From Adineta vaga (Eukaryota > Rotifera), in contig CP075497.1 in assembly GCA_021613535.1 (NCBI GenBank), forward strand, positions 12,834,001-12,898,000: a stretch of 64,000 bases of DNA. Reading direction: 5' to 3'. Numbering within the stretch: position 1 is the stretch's first letter; each line of letters opens with the position of its first letter. The notes beneath the pieces were generated by a model. It saw nothing but the letters and a program-made list of their open reading frames with translations, searched no databases and was not told where the DNA came from. Positions 1 through 10,879 of the stretch are shown here, piece by piece. Both the position numbers and the translations under genes were made by a program.

Positions 1-984
1 GTATATGAACGTACCCTTATATGAATGGATTGGAAAATACTTTTTGAATATCTTTGAAAACAACTATGTCTATAGTTCGGTTCATTTGAACGGAGTCCAT
101 GAGCCTGAGCCTGTCTGCCGCTAATATTGGTCAGAAAGAGCATTCAATTCTGCATCGCTTCGTTAAAGAACCATTATTTCTTCGATGCAGGTCGTTCCAT
201 CGAGGATGCGATTTCTCTCTTCTAGAACCATTAATTGCTTTTAAATCAAACATTAATCAAGATTTTACGATGTATTTTCCATGCGGCCCGATTCGTATTC
301 TGTATCATGCAGATATTAGAGATTTATTCCTTTTTAGAATTTATCTGTTTATTTATTTTCAAAATATGTAGAAATACATAAGCATACATCCTAATAATTA
401 CAGTATATATATATATATATAGAGAGAGAGAGACCACAAAAAAATGATGTCACGAATTAAAGACAGTATAAGTGAAAGAAGTAATAGCTAAATCAAAGTA
501 GAGAAAGAAGGAAAATGAGAAGATAGATGGTATGCGACAGGCGGCGCCTGTAATAATATCATATATTCGTTAAATAAAGTCCGTAGGTATTCTGTTGGTA
601 TTGTTTACGATTGATAAAAAAATAATATATAAAAGTTATTGCTAAGTCAGATAATTTACATAAATTTATCTTGTAGCTTGTTCAGATAGCTCTGCTACCG
701 GAAATAAGTGCGTTATCATAGTCATTTTTATAATCTTATTTTCAGTTTTAGGAACACGAATAGAGAAACATCGATGTTTAAAACTTATGTTAGTAGCGAA
801 AATGATTATATAAAGATTAGAATAAGCGCGTGGATGATATAATATTCATAAAAATAGAGAAAAGAAATTAGAAATATATCGAATACTGACAGAAAAAAAT
901 TGATTAAATATAAATAAGTAAAAGTTTGTAATTGATCAACAGTTTTTTTCTTTCATAAAATGTCTTTAACAAATGTTGTTTGCT
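1..984. other. Intergenic, no gene seen
   Basis: No reading frame with recognisable protein features was found. A short TA dinucleotide run at about 403-420 passes directly into a GA run at 421-432. The rest is AT-rich single-copy-looking DNA lying downstream of the minus-strand gene that ends at 985. Confidence 0.6.
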
Positions 985-3338
985 TTATATACAACAACAG
1001 CGAGAACCAGTAGGATTATCACACGCATCAGGATCACCACTGCCATCACCACTGCCATCACCAGGACAATTACCACTCAGAATAACATCACCGCAAGTAC
1101 TACTGCTAATAGCACAATAATCATTACAACTCTTGCCACTGAGAGTGCATTTAGTTTTATCATCACAAGTGGCCAATTTTCCTGTTGTGGTAGTTGTGGT
1201 TGTGGTTGTGGTTGTGGTTGTGGTTGTGGTGGTGGTAGTAGTTGTGATTAGTGTTGCTGTTGTCAAGGTACTAGTTACGGGTGTAACAGTACTACTGGTC
1301 GTATCTAAAGTTTAAATCAAAAGTAATACAGTAATAGATGGATGCAAAAGTCGCAATGTGAGTAAAAGAAAGAGTATTTCATCGCATTCAGGATTCATTT
1401 TACCGATTAACGACAGACTAAATGATCTAGAACTTGAGCTTATATATTGCTGCTATACTCGCGCTTGTGCTTGTCTTTTTTCATCTTGATTGTGAAAAAA
1501 TAAATATTTGAAACATAGTAGAAGGTGAATGATTTTCTAGTCAGAGATTTCTGATTATTATACAAAGAATGGCACATGTAAAACATATCCAGAAAAAGAA
1601 CAAATTTTAGGAGAGGAACAAATAACAAGATCTATTTAGATCCGAATGCGCTGATTATTCAACACTTCTGATACTGCTGACTTGCTTTGATACCTTAGAG
1701 GTGTTAGTGTGCTTTCTATATTCATTGAAATTTTCATTTCGAAACAAATCAAACTATTTCCTATACATTCTCGGAAAGCGCTAATAAACGAAAAAATGGG
1801 TCAACATTGAAATCGATAATTGTTCACATGCATTGTTGAGCTCATCTGTAAGTAGCGAAAGGACAAGTTTTTTTTGCATAAACAACGTTTGATTTATTTG
1901 ATTCTATCGCAATATATGGAATTCAAAGCGGATGATTACTTTACTAGAACCAGAAGAGAGGATTTCATTAGGAGTATGCTCTTATTCTGTCTGTCAATTC
2001 GTAGTTTATCGTCTATAAAAATTCGAGAAAACAATAGTTTATTAGAGTGTTATATATTATTGCGTTGAGCGGAAGAAAAGACTTTGTTCAATACATAAAT
2101 CAATTGGAAAATATTGTACAAGTAAAATGAGATGAAATGACATGTTTGATTGTTTTAACCACATTTCAAATGAAAAAGAAAAATACTAATTATTGTATCC
2201 AACCATTTAATTTGTTTTATATTCTACTTCTCAATCAACTATGTAAGTCTTTAGCGATTGTATTACGTAGAGAGAATCATCCCTGAGACGAGCTTTCAGG
2301 ACATACACTTGGTTCACAGAGGATGAATAATATTTTTATTTAAAGATTTTAAAAACATCAGAATAAGTGCTCTAAAAACGAAAAAACTGAAATCCTGTGC
2401 AACGCTTTCCCCTTTGAAACTATCATAAATTCTATAAGAGATACTTCTGTGGCTAAGTAATTTCTCTAGAATATATCTTTTACCTGCTGTAATTGGTTGA
2501 AATGAACAAAACAGTGTTAGAACTGTCGCAGTTGATCCATCGGCTACTATGATGACGAGAGGAAATACACTTGAACCTAATTTCAACTGTAACTGATTTT
2601 TTATATCTGATGCACATTTTTTAAAGCAGTGATCGCTCTTGCATGCCGAGTGTGGGCATTTCTTAACAAATATTGATAAATTCATGTTATTGCTTACTCC
2701 ACAACGTGGTACACTATTAAAGATAATATTTTTGAAATAGAAAGTACTGCAATTAAAAAAAATGGTGTGAAGTAACTTACCTAGTCTGTTGTTTTCTTCT
2801 TCCATTACTTCCGCCTTTGACCGATCCAACTGGTACAGCAAGTGTATTTGCTGGAAAGCCCAGTTTTTCATTGAACTGCATATAAAAAGACAGTCTGTAT
2901 GAAGTGTATATAGAAAAAAAAGTACGTTGACTTACCACTTGTCCGATGTAATCGAGATTTATTATAGCTTGACTTCTGTCAAAGACCGTTGCAGTGGAAA
3001 ACTCTAGGTTGATATATCGTGAACCTTATAAAAGATATAATGTAAATATACATAATGATAATATCAGTCTTCATACTTGTGCTATCACTTGCCAAATTGA
3101 TGTCACTACCTTTTCTTTCAAGATACACCGGTATGAGTGATAAGGCTATCACCACACCAATAATAAATAAGAGAGCCAGAAGTAAAGCAGTAACCCAACA
3201 TGGAGCCCATCTTAACCATGATCTGAAATAATAAGCATAGAAGAAAAGTCGATGTGATAATCAATCAGTAAGCTTATATGCATACTGCGACGCTATTCTT
3301 GAGTTGTTATTTGCAGCACTATCACTTTGATTTGCCAT
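985..3338 (-). CDS. Type II membrane protein with poly-Thr stalk and Cys-rich C-terminus
   Basis: Rebuilt from six exons whose phases agree: 3338-3286, 3222-3077, 3024-2936, 2875-2781, 2713-2484 and 1304-985, giving 310 residues. Exon 1 starts MANQSD. Exon 2 carries a single membrane helix (around residues 28-48, preceded by WLRWAP) with no cleavable signal, so a type II protein with an outside C-terminus is likely. Exon 5 has a small Cys cluster (CPHSAC, then C..C). The last exon holds Ser/Thr-rich sequence, about 21 consecutive Thr, then roughly 60 residues rich in Cys with GDGSGDGSGD, ending CCCI. The Thr run should be heavily O-glycosylated, as in mucin-like surface proteins; this is inference. 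The long last intron (2483-1305) could hide another exon. The continuous frame at 2314-2871 reads through the exon 4-5 intron and should not be taken as the protein. Confidence 0.7.
1190..1239 (-). repeat. TGTGGT hexamer tract encoding poly-Thr
   Basis: The plus strand shows repeated TGTGGT units, so the minus strand reads ACA/ACC codons for threonine inside the last exon of the membrane protein. The two alternating Thr codons form a six-base period, which is prone to slippage. Length variation between alleles is expected here. Confidence 0.75.
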
Positions 3339-6300
3339 CGCACCTAAGTTGAAGAAAGATTTTTTTCTAAAACTTCCAAAAAGTGTACTAAATCAATCAT
3401 TTAACTCTTTGACCTCAAATTCAAGTATTATTTTCGCTTACTGTGCAGAGGAATGTGCCGAGCTTGAGTCCCTCGGTCTTTGCTAGTTTCATCTTAACAC
3501 TAAAAATGGCTAGAAGCGAGAGGCGAGAGGCTCGGCATATTTCTATTTGTGAAACTCACATATATTTTTCAAAAAAAGCCTTTTCAGCACCGCCGCTTTC
3601 AGAACTAAAGTGTACAACTCACATAGTCCATATGCCATTGTAGTCAATCCGTGGTAGAGCCCCATACGGTGCGGGTGTGGATGAAGAATATCATTTTAAG
3701 CCTAATCATGCGCGTGCAATCATCGCGCTTATCTTTACCGACCGAAAAGCAAGCTAGATCTTTGTAAACCCTTCTAAACCCTGATAGCTCCTGGTAGGAT
3801 TTCCCAAGGTTTAAATAAATAAATAAAATACATAACAACATTATAGAGAAATTTTGAATTATTTTGTGATTCATTTGCGGCATGAACTCATCGAACTTCT
3901 CCCTCCTATCTTAATTTTCATTTTTTATAGAATATTTTCAGTAATATCAATAAACGTATTTCACTGTGAATATTGTTACGCACACGTAAGGACTGTTATT
4001 ACATTTAGTAGTTGTATCCTTCTCTCAATAAGTTAGTCATATCATTTCGGATCTGAAGTGTAAAAATATCTCCTAATATGCATTTGCCGTGTCCTGTCTT
4101 GCAGTATAGAGCAGGCTATGGGAGGTCGCCATATAGTAACGTCTGTATGGCATAGGACAGAGCAGAGCAAGAAGAGTGTATTGAGTTAAATATTGACTTA
4201 TGATTCTAGATGTTATGAAGCGTCAAGCATCTCGTGTAGTATGCACTAATGAAATGTATTAAGATATGAGGAACATGAAAGCAACTGATAACCGCGGAAT
4301 GATTCTGATTCTCTTCGATTATTGATCATTAAAAGTTTACTTAATAATAACTACGATAGAGAAACATTTTATTGCTGTCAATGATTGCACTTACTTTGAT
4401 ACTGAAGTAACTAATGCCTTGGATGTATTAAAAATGAAAATAATACGTCAGTATTCGTCGTTTATATACACGTTTCTTAAGGGATTCTATATCACGTTTT
4501 GCTGCGTCATGCCTCAGCGCTTTTTTTAAATTATGTATGCTCTCTTTTTACTGTTTTCATGTTCGATCTTCCATTTTCTTCTTGTTACATGCCAAAGTAC
4601 GTCGAAATATTATGATTTTGCTATTTGAAATGTAACTTGAAGAGAAAGTCGATGCATACTGATCAACAGGACAATATTTTTTACGTAGCATCCTCGATAG
4701 CCATGATATTGTATAAGATGCAGAATAGCTAGAAGAGCTTTATGCTATTTCTTCCTTTAATTCTAAACTGGAACAATATAAACATCTCATCCGATTTGAA
4801 TACTGCATCGTTCGATAGGTAGAAACAAAATTATAACTTGAGTAGAACGTTAAGCTGATTTAAAAAATGATCGAGAAATATTTCATATTATCATTCATTT
4901 CTATTTCGTCACGCATAATATACTTTCAAACAAGATAAAACTAGCAAGCAAAAAGGACAGTTAAGATCTTTTCGTTGACACTAGAGGCAAAACTAGTCAT
5001 CCACTTATCTGATAACTAATTTGTTTCGTTCTATCGATGTTTATGCATTTATTGGACAGAAACTCTTTAACCTTGAACCGTGAGAGGTAGCGACAGAACG
5101 AAAAAGGTGACTACTATACCTCAACGACTAATAGCCTACCATTTCTCTATCCTGATTCATAATTAACTGATTTTTTTTCTATCGATCATCGTTGTCGTTA
5201 CTTTTATCGCTTCGAAAATATTCTCCTTATTTTCGTCCGTTTCACGCACTTTTTGATCATAAAGATGCACTTTTATCTTTAACGTTATAAGTGTGCATTG
5301 AAGTGCATCTTGAGTATATTTCACACACATTCATTCTACAAAATAATATCAATGTCAATAGAAAGATGCGCTTACGCACCTTTTACGAATGGTTAATTTC
5401 ACGAAGAAATAGTAATTACTGAAATATTTTGCATCGCAATATTTTGATCACTTCGAAAGTCATTGGAATCGCTGTGAAGATATTATTAAACCACCGTCCA
5501 CGAATTATACAGAATTCTAAGAAGGAAACCGACCGAGGTGCTCAAAGAGCTTAGAGCCCATCTGTCTATCATTAGTACTCGGGAAAAAATAAAGGAGAAT
5601 TTCAGAACGAATTTAGACCCTAAAGACATTCTTCCCAACATATTGAATTTTTATGATATAACATGAGACAATAACAATGAAGAATTCAACAGTAATTTGT
5701 CTTGAAAGCAGTGCTATAGAAAATTTGAAACGTTTTTCCCGTTTTCCATACTACTGGTTCCATCTGGTTTGAGTTTTTAGAGTCAGATTACACTCTATTT
5801 AGAACGATCCTATTCTTTGTTCATGAGCGAAAAGAACATGTAAAATTCTTATCTGATTTTTTATGCTTATCAAAACATAATCTTTAGTAAAAAAAGGCTA
5901 TCTTAGAATAGTTTCGTTGCGGCGGGACCTAGGATATATCGGAACATTAGCAGTTCACTACAAAGCTCTTCGAAGAGCATTTCACACCTGGACTGTGATC
6001 GAAATTCAGGGGAGATCAATAAGCGGTCATCGCAGCCTAAATCGCTGTGTATCACTCAGCAGATTCAGTAACTTTTGATTAAATGCATCAGCTGCTCTTT
6101 GCCTTCATTTCATAAAATATCTTTACTTTTTGAGAAAGATAGTATAACGCGGTTAACACTTGTTTTTCAGGATCGCGAAAGTCAGATCATTTATTGGTAT
6201 CTGCAAAACTGACTCAAACCGAGGTTCTGGTAACCGTGGTAGACGGTGTTTTTCTGTAAAAATCTTTGCGTGGAGAGTGAACAATCCATATCGGATCATT

Positions 6301-8759
6301 AAAACATAAAGAAACGTTGACCACTGTTTTGAAGAGGATTTCGATCGGTTTCTGTGGATTTAGTAGTATAACGTGCACACAACGCAGAATTTGAGTCGAT
6401 TTGCATTGTTAATTTTCTTACGTTATTCGATGTAGTTTAACGCGCTGAATCCGAATATGTATACACTGGAAAAAAATCCGCATAATAATCAACCCTTCAA
6501 AGATTTAATATTCAAACCGTTAATGAACCAACAAGTTTATCAAAGATAAGAGGGTTTATGATAGATGTATAAGGGTTTGTTATTCTATGTGGCCGTGATG
6601 ATAGCACATTGAAAAAAATCAAACACGGTTGATTATTAGACAACCCCTGAACAAGGGTATTTTATTGTTCTCTTTTGCATATATTATGCTACCTAAAGTC
6701 TAAAAACGTATATCTTTCTACTTTTCGTGAAAGAACATTCTACGGTCCCATTACGCAGCCTAGTATTCTACGGACAAAGGTATATTATTCTGTGTAGAAA
6801 AGTTGATCAATATGCGTCTTAATGAAAAGGATTTGTTACCGTACGAGAAGAATTTTATTTCATGTGTTTTCCGCTAAAAAGGTTTATCACTCTCCACGTC
6901 ATGTTTACTCTTGCACCTTTCCCTTGCCAAGGATCTATCACTCTTCATGTCAGGGTTTATTCTAGTGCTCTTCGTTGTAAAAAGTTAATTATCTACGCTT
7001 GAAAATGACACAAATTTTCTTTGCTTTGCTTCTTAAAATGGTTTTTACTTTTTGTTGAATATTTATCAGTAGCGAAAGTACGTCTTATAGGTGACTAGCA
7101 GATATGTGAATATATCGAGAGAAACGTATAATACTAACTACATTCATGCTTTCAAACGTTTTGGTTATAACAAGTACTTCGATAATTTCAAGAGGATCAC
7201 TTTTATATGAAAATGTGAGTAAAAACCGCTACCGATCAACTGAGTGTAAAAAGATTCCAAAATCACGAGGCACTATCACCATCGATCGAATTGTTTAGCG
7301 ATTAGATGAAGCGCACAGTAACGATACAATAGTCACCGTCACTGTTTCATAAAGTGAAGAGAAGAAAAGAGAGCTTCGATGATAATCTTTTCTATAAAAT
7401 TGTCTTTTTATTTTTAGTATAAGTGTTTTGCCATGAATATTTATAGATATTTGTTTTTTAAAACTTCGGATGATTCATCGATATCGAATCGCTTTCATTA
7501 TCGCATCATTTTCTTCTTCTCACTTTTCATCATTATCAAACAATGAGTTGGTCTTGTGAACAAGTTATTCATTGATGTAAAACTTTCATTAATGACGATT
7601 CAATTTTATCACCTATTGAAGGTCAGTCTGTTTTTATTAATTAGATAAATATGTTGATTTTTTTTGCGTTATTTAAACCTAGTTTAGAGTATTTAATTGC
7701 ATTATATATTTTGCTGAGCGCCTGAGAAATCGGCATTTAACGACATAAACATTGAATTGTGTTTTTTTATCCTTCCTTTTTTCTTTCGACTTTTCCTTCG
7801 TTCTTGACTAGGAAAGTACCAGTGCGCGTTTAATACGAAAGAAAAGAAACGAATAGTTTTGGATGTATGCATCTTATTAACTTATATTAACTACTGTTTC
7901 TTTGTGTTTTCGTTATGCGTTTTAAGAAATAACCTTCAGATAAATAAATAAATTGAAAAATTATTTATTTAATGTATATATATATATATATATATAAATA
8001 GAGAAATATTTTCACGTTAGCCTTAAACATCTAACGTTAAAAGATCATGTCGTCATTTATCTGTCTACTTTGTTCAACGAATAGAGATTTTTCAAGTTTC
8101 TTCAAAATGTTTCGATATATAACGCTGTACCACCAAAATGATCCCAAATTCAAAAATCACCATCTTCAGGTTGTGGAGTGTGGATCTGTGAGGACATATC
8201 TACTCCTTTCACACCTACACCCTCAAGTTTTGAACTCCTGTAAACATTTCGCCTTGTTGTTCATAGTAAGAGCATCCACATGGGTGTATCAATTCCATTC
8301 TTGGGTAGAAATCTTAACAATACCGAGAAGACTATAACTCTTTGAAAAACCATATCCTTCTAAGTATCTTAAATGTTTGAAAAATGATCAACAAAAACTG
8401 TGTCACAGCATTTTCTTTTTTATGTTTCATTTTTTATGCGAGAAGGAAAAGTGGAAAGAAAATCTTTTTTAGCATAAGAAAGCTCGTTGAAACCTGTAGA
8501 AAAGAATCGTTTGTGATATTTAATTTAAACGGTGTCTTTCGAAACAATTAACTAGGAAAATAATGCACTGCAAGTTTAGAATCTTTTCATATAACGGTGT
8601 TACGCGACCTTAAAACTCTTGTAGAGATGCGCAACTTAAATCTTAACTATTTATTTTTCTATTACTGAGAGAGCTTCATGAGTTGCATCCAGTAGCATTA
8701 AAACGAATTCTCTAGCTTTTGTAGTTCTAGAGAAAATAGAAAAGTAATCTATAAAAATG
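3339..8759. other. Long intergenic region without recognisable genes
   Basis: About 5.4 kb with no convincing exon on either strand. Visible features are a telomere-like GCGGGTGTGG tract near 3670-3682, and a segment at 6465-6660 with two copies of a CAC(T/A)(G/T)GAAAAAAATC motif. An imperfect 60-bp duplication (TATCACTC...CAT/CGTCA) lies at about 6880-7000 and a TA microsatellite at 7973-7996. A pair of telomere-like tracts lies at 8170-8228, with GGAGTGTGGA then CACCTACACCCTCA. None of these encodes a transposase that I can recognise. Confidence 0.55.
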
Positions 8760-10586
8760 TCACAACGTTACGTTTGGAGAAGTCGAATAACTAGAATACC
8801 GTATAAACATATAGTCATTAAGTTCCCATCGATGAATACGAGCTCGCTTAAATGGATCGTGAAAGGATGAATAATTACGCTCTCCAATCAATGATGGATG
8901 CGTTACATCTGTAATTACTAGATTAGGAATAGCAATTCTTACAGGATATCCCAATCGAGCAAGATGTGCAAAAACAAAGTCATATGGATCATTTATATTG
9001 GTATCTAACCATGTAAGAATAGGTTCAAATGTAGTTCGATGATACATAGCGGCAAATGATCCATAGGTTTTTGTACCAACATTTCGACATGAACCTATCT
9101 CTTTTCTAGTTAAATTATCTATAGCAAACCATCCCGACTTCCATATAGTTGCTCCAAGCATGAGTACACCACCACTTTCATTATCCGGCATGTATCCACC
9201 ACATCGGTCATCATGCATAAGATTTTGTAAATATAAACCAAAATTACGATGTGGAATAGCATCATCTTCAAGTACGAGTACTCGTTCAAATTTCTTAGTA
9301 AGTGCCATTTGAAAAAAACGTGTCATTGTCAAACGAAGACCCCGCGCTCCGTTGGTTAAATTCGTTCGAATGGAACGACTTTGACCAGTTTCTGCATAGA
9401 ATGGTTTCACTGAAATACCATGCTGATAAAAGGCATCATGCAACTGCGACATATGCTCATCATGACTTGAAAGAGTGATCACAAATGCATTGAGAGACTT
9501 TAAATCGAAAGACTGTTTTATTTTTGGTGAAGGACATTCCGGTATAAGTTTCTTTTGAGGATAAAGTTCTTGTTGAATAACTGGATTAGCTACACAGCTA
9601 TTGCTAGTAAAGATATGTGGAAGAATAGGTCGTAATCCGAGAGTCATTTGTCGATGAAATTGATAGAAAAAGCGTTCTTTTTTCAAAGGATGAACCATAG
9701 CAGCTCGAAAAAACCGAGTTGGTGGTGATTCGGGAAAATCAATTTGAAGTTGTTTGCGAGCATTACGTGCTACTCGAATTGTTTTGTTCGAATTAATTAC
9801 CGTGTACATAACACGTTCAAATAAGCTTTTAGTACCTGTGCAAGCCAAACCCTGAACATAATGATATATACATCGTCCTAATTCAGTATCTGAATGTGGA
9901 GCAACAGTGGACGTTCGACAAGCATTAATATGTGGGCCAAATTTCAGAAGGGTGTAACGTGATATCATATACCCCATACCTAAACAGTAGGGAACAACCA
10001 GACCGAGCTGTTTTCGTTCATGAAGTTCACCTACTGCTGGGAAACCAATGTAACATTCGCGACATGTAAGTTGCTTTAACATTAGATCTAATTGTTCAAC
10101 ATTAACGTAAGTATCTGCATCGACTACAACAAAGTAATCGTAGTTCCATAGATGTTTTTCATAAAAATAAGACCATATTGCAAATGTCTTATTGATTGGT
10201 GGATATTCATTATCAATAACAGGTAATGAAATGATATTTTTATTGACTGAACTTTCGATTTCAACCTTATGTCGAGTTCCAACAAAGTAGAAAATATCAT
10301 ATGGTAGTTTAGGAATCCATGTATGTTGTGAAGCATTGACTAATGTTTTCATTTGTGACCATTCTGCTTGAATTCCCACAACAATTTGAAGTCGTTTTAT
10401 GTTAAAATTCGATAACGATTCCGATGTATGAGGATGATTTGAGAAATACCAATAGGAAGCATTTATTAATAGCAATATTATAATAGTGTAATAAAAAGTA
10501 TAAATCGATCGTAGTCTTTTCCACCATGTGTTTAACGTCCTTCTTAAAAATCGTTGTAAATATCGAATACTGCGTGCAAAGCCCAT
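8760..10586 (-). CDS. Fused GT31-like / GT25-like glycosyltransferase
   Basis: A single-exon gene for 608 residues with type II Golgi topology: a basic N-tail, then a membrane helix at about residues 31-48. Residues 67-260 resemble Fringe / core-1 beta3-galactosyltransferase-like GT31 enzymes. They carry the DxD motif as DAD (156-158, within FVVVDADTY), which binds metal and nucleotide sugar in that fold, and an expected E/D-rich acidic stretch (PHSDTELG). Residues 365-600 resemble GT25 (LPS/collagen galactosyltransferase type), with VLVLEDDAIPH at 437-446 as the DxD-like site. The natural role would be sequential sugar addition to glycoproteins in the Golgi lumen; acceptor and donor cannot be read from the sequence. 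It is head-to-head with a related gene 293 bp away. The GT25 assignment is firmer than the GT31 one. Confidence 0.8.
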   Translation of the reverse strand: MGFARSIRYLQRFLRRTLNTWWKRLRSIYTFYYTIIILLLINASYWYFSNHPHTSESLSNFNIKRLQIVVGIQAEWSQMKTLVNASQHTWIPKLPYDIFYFVGTRHKVEIESSVNKNIISLPVIDNEYPPINKTFAIWSYFYEKHLWNYDYFVVVDADTYVNVEQLDLMLKQLTCRECYIGFPAVGELHERKQLGLVVPYCLGMGYMISRYTLLKFGPHINACRTSTVAPHSDTELGRCIYHYVQGLACTGTKSLFERVMYTVINSNKTIRVARNARKQLQIDFPESPPTRFFRAAMVHPLKKERFFYQFHRQMTLGLRPILPHIFTSNSCVANPVIQQELYPQKKLIPECPSPKIKQSFDLKSLNAFVITLSSHDEHMSQLHDAFYQHGISVKPFYAETGQSRSIRTNLTNGARGLRLTMTRFFQMALTKKFERVLVLEDDAIPHRNFGLYLQNLMHDDRCGGYMPDNESGGVLMLGATIWKSGWFAIDNLTRKEIGSCRNVGTKTYGSFAAMYHRTTFEPILTWLDTNINDPYDFVFAHLARLGYPVRIAIPNLVITDVTHPSLIGERNYSSFHDPFKRARIHRWELNDYMFIRYSSYSTSPNVTL

Positions 10587-10879
10587 ATCATTATGATATA
10601 TGGTTTTCCAGCTCAGCTAAATTCAATAGAGAATAACAATATTACTTTTCTTATCTTTGAAAATTTTGGGTAATAATTCTACCTCGAATAAGTAATATCA
10701 ATACATTAGAATAACAAACATCTAGAACCGTCACACGTGCTTATTTGTACTGTTTACCTTAGTGTAAGCATTCATGCAAAAAGAAGGGGGAGATGAAAAT
10801 GCACATTTGTTTAATATATCGATAGCAAAGAAAAGAAACGTCGACGACTGTGCAAAAACGTTTTTAATTGCGACTTTAG
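10587..10879. promoter_or_regulatory. Shared intergenic region of two divergent glycosyltransferase genes
   Basis: Only 293 bp separate the two start codons of the divergently transcribed paralogues, so this segment must contain both promoters or a bidirectional one. It holds A-rich stretches but no motif that I can assign with confidence. Confidence 0.4.

Noticed and set aside
973-1315. Plus-strand frames rich in Cys-Gly or Val
   Set aside because: They are antisense shadows of the poly-Thr exon, produced by the TGTGGT hexamer repeat.
2314-2871. Minus-strand open frame of 185 codons taken as one exon
   Set aside because: It reads through a GTAAGT donor at 2780 and an acceptor at 2714, uses the wrong frame for the first part, and runs past the donor at 2483. 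The spliced model keeps consistent phases.
4090-4175. Apparent inverted repeat around TGTCCTGTCTTGC and GGACAGAGCAGAGCAAG
   Set aside because: The arms match only in short pieces with gaps, so I could not distinguish it from chance.
8047-8337. Plus-strand frame of 96 codons
   Set aside because: It overlaps a telomere-like inverted pair, has no signal peptide or domain, and its composition looks random.
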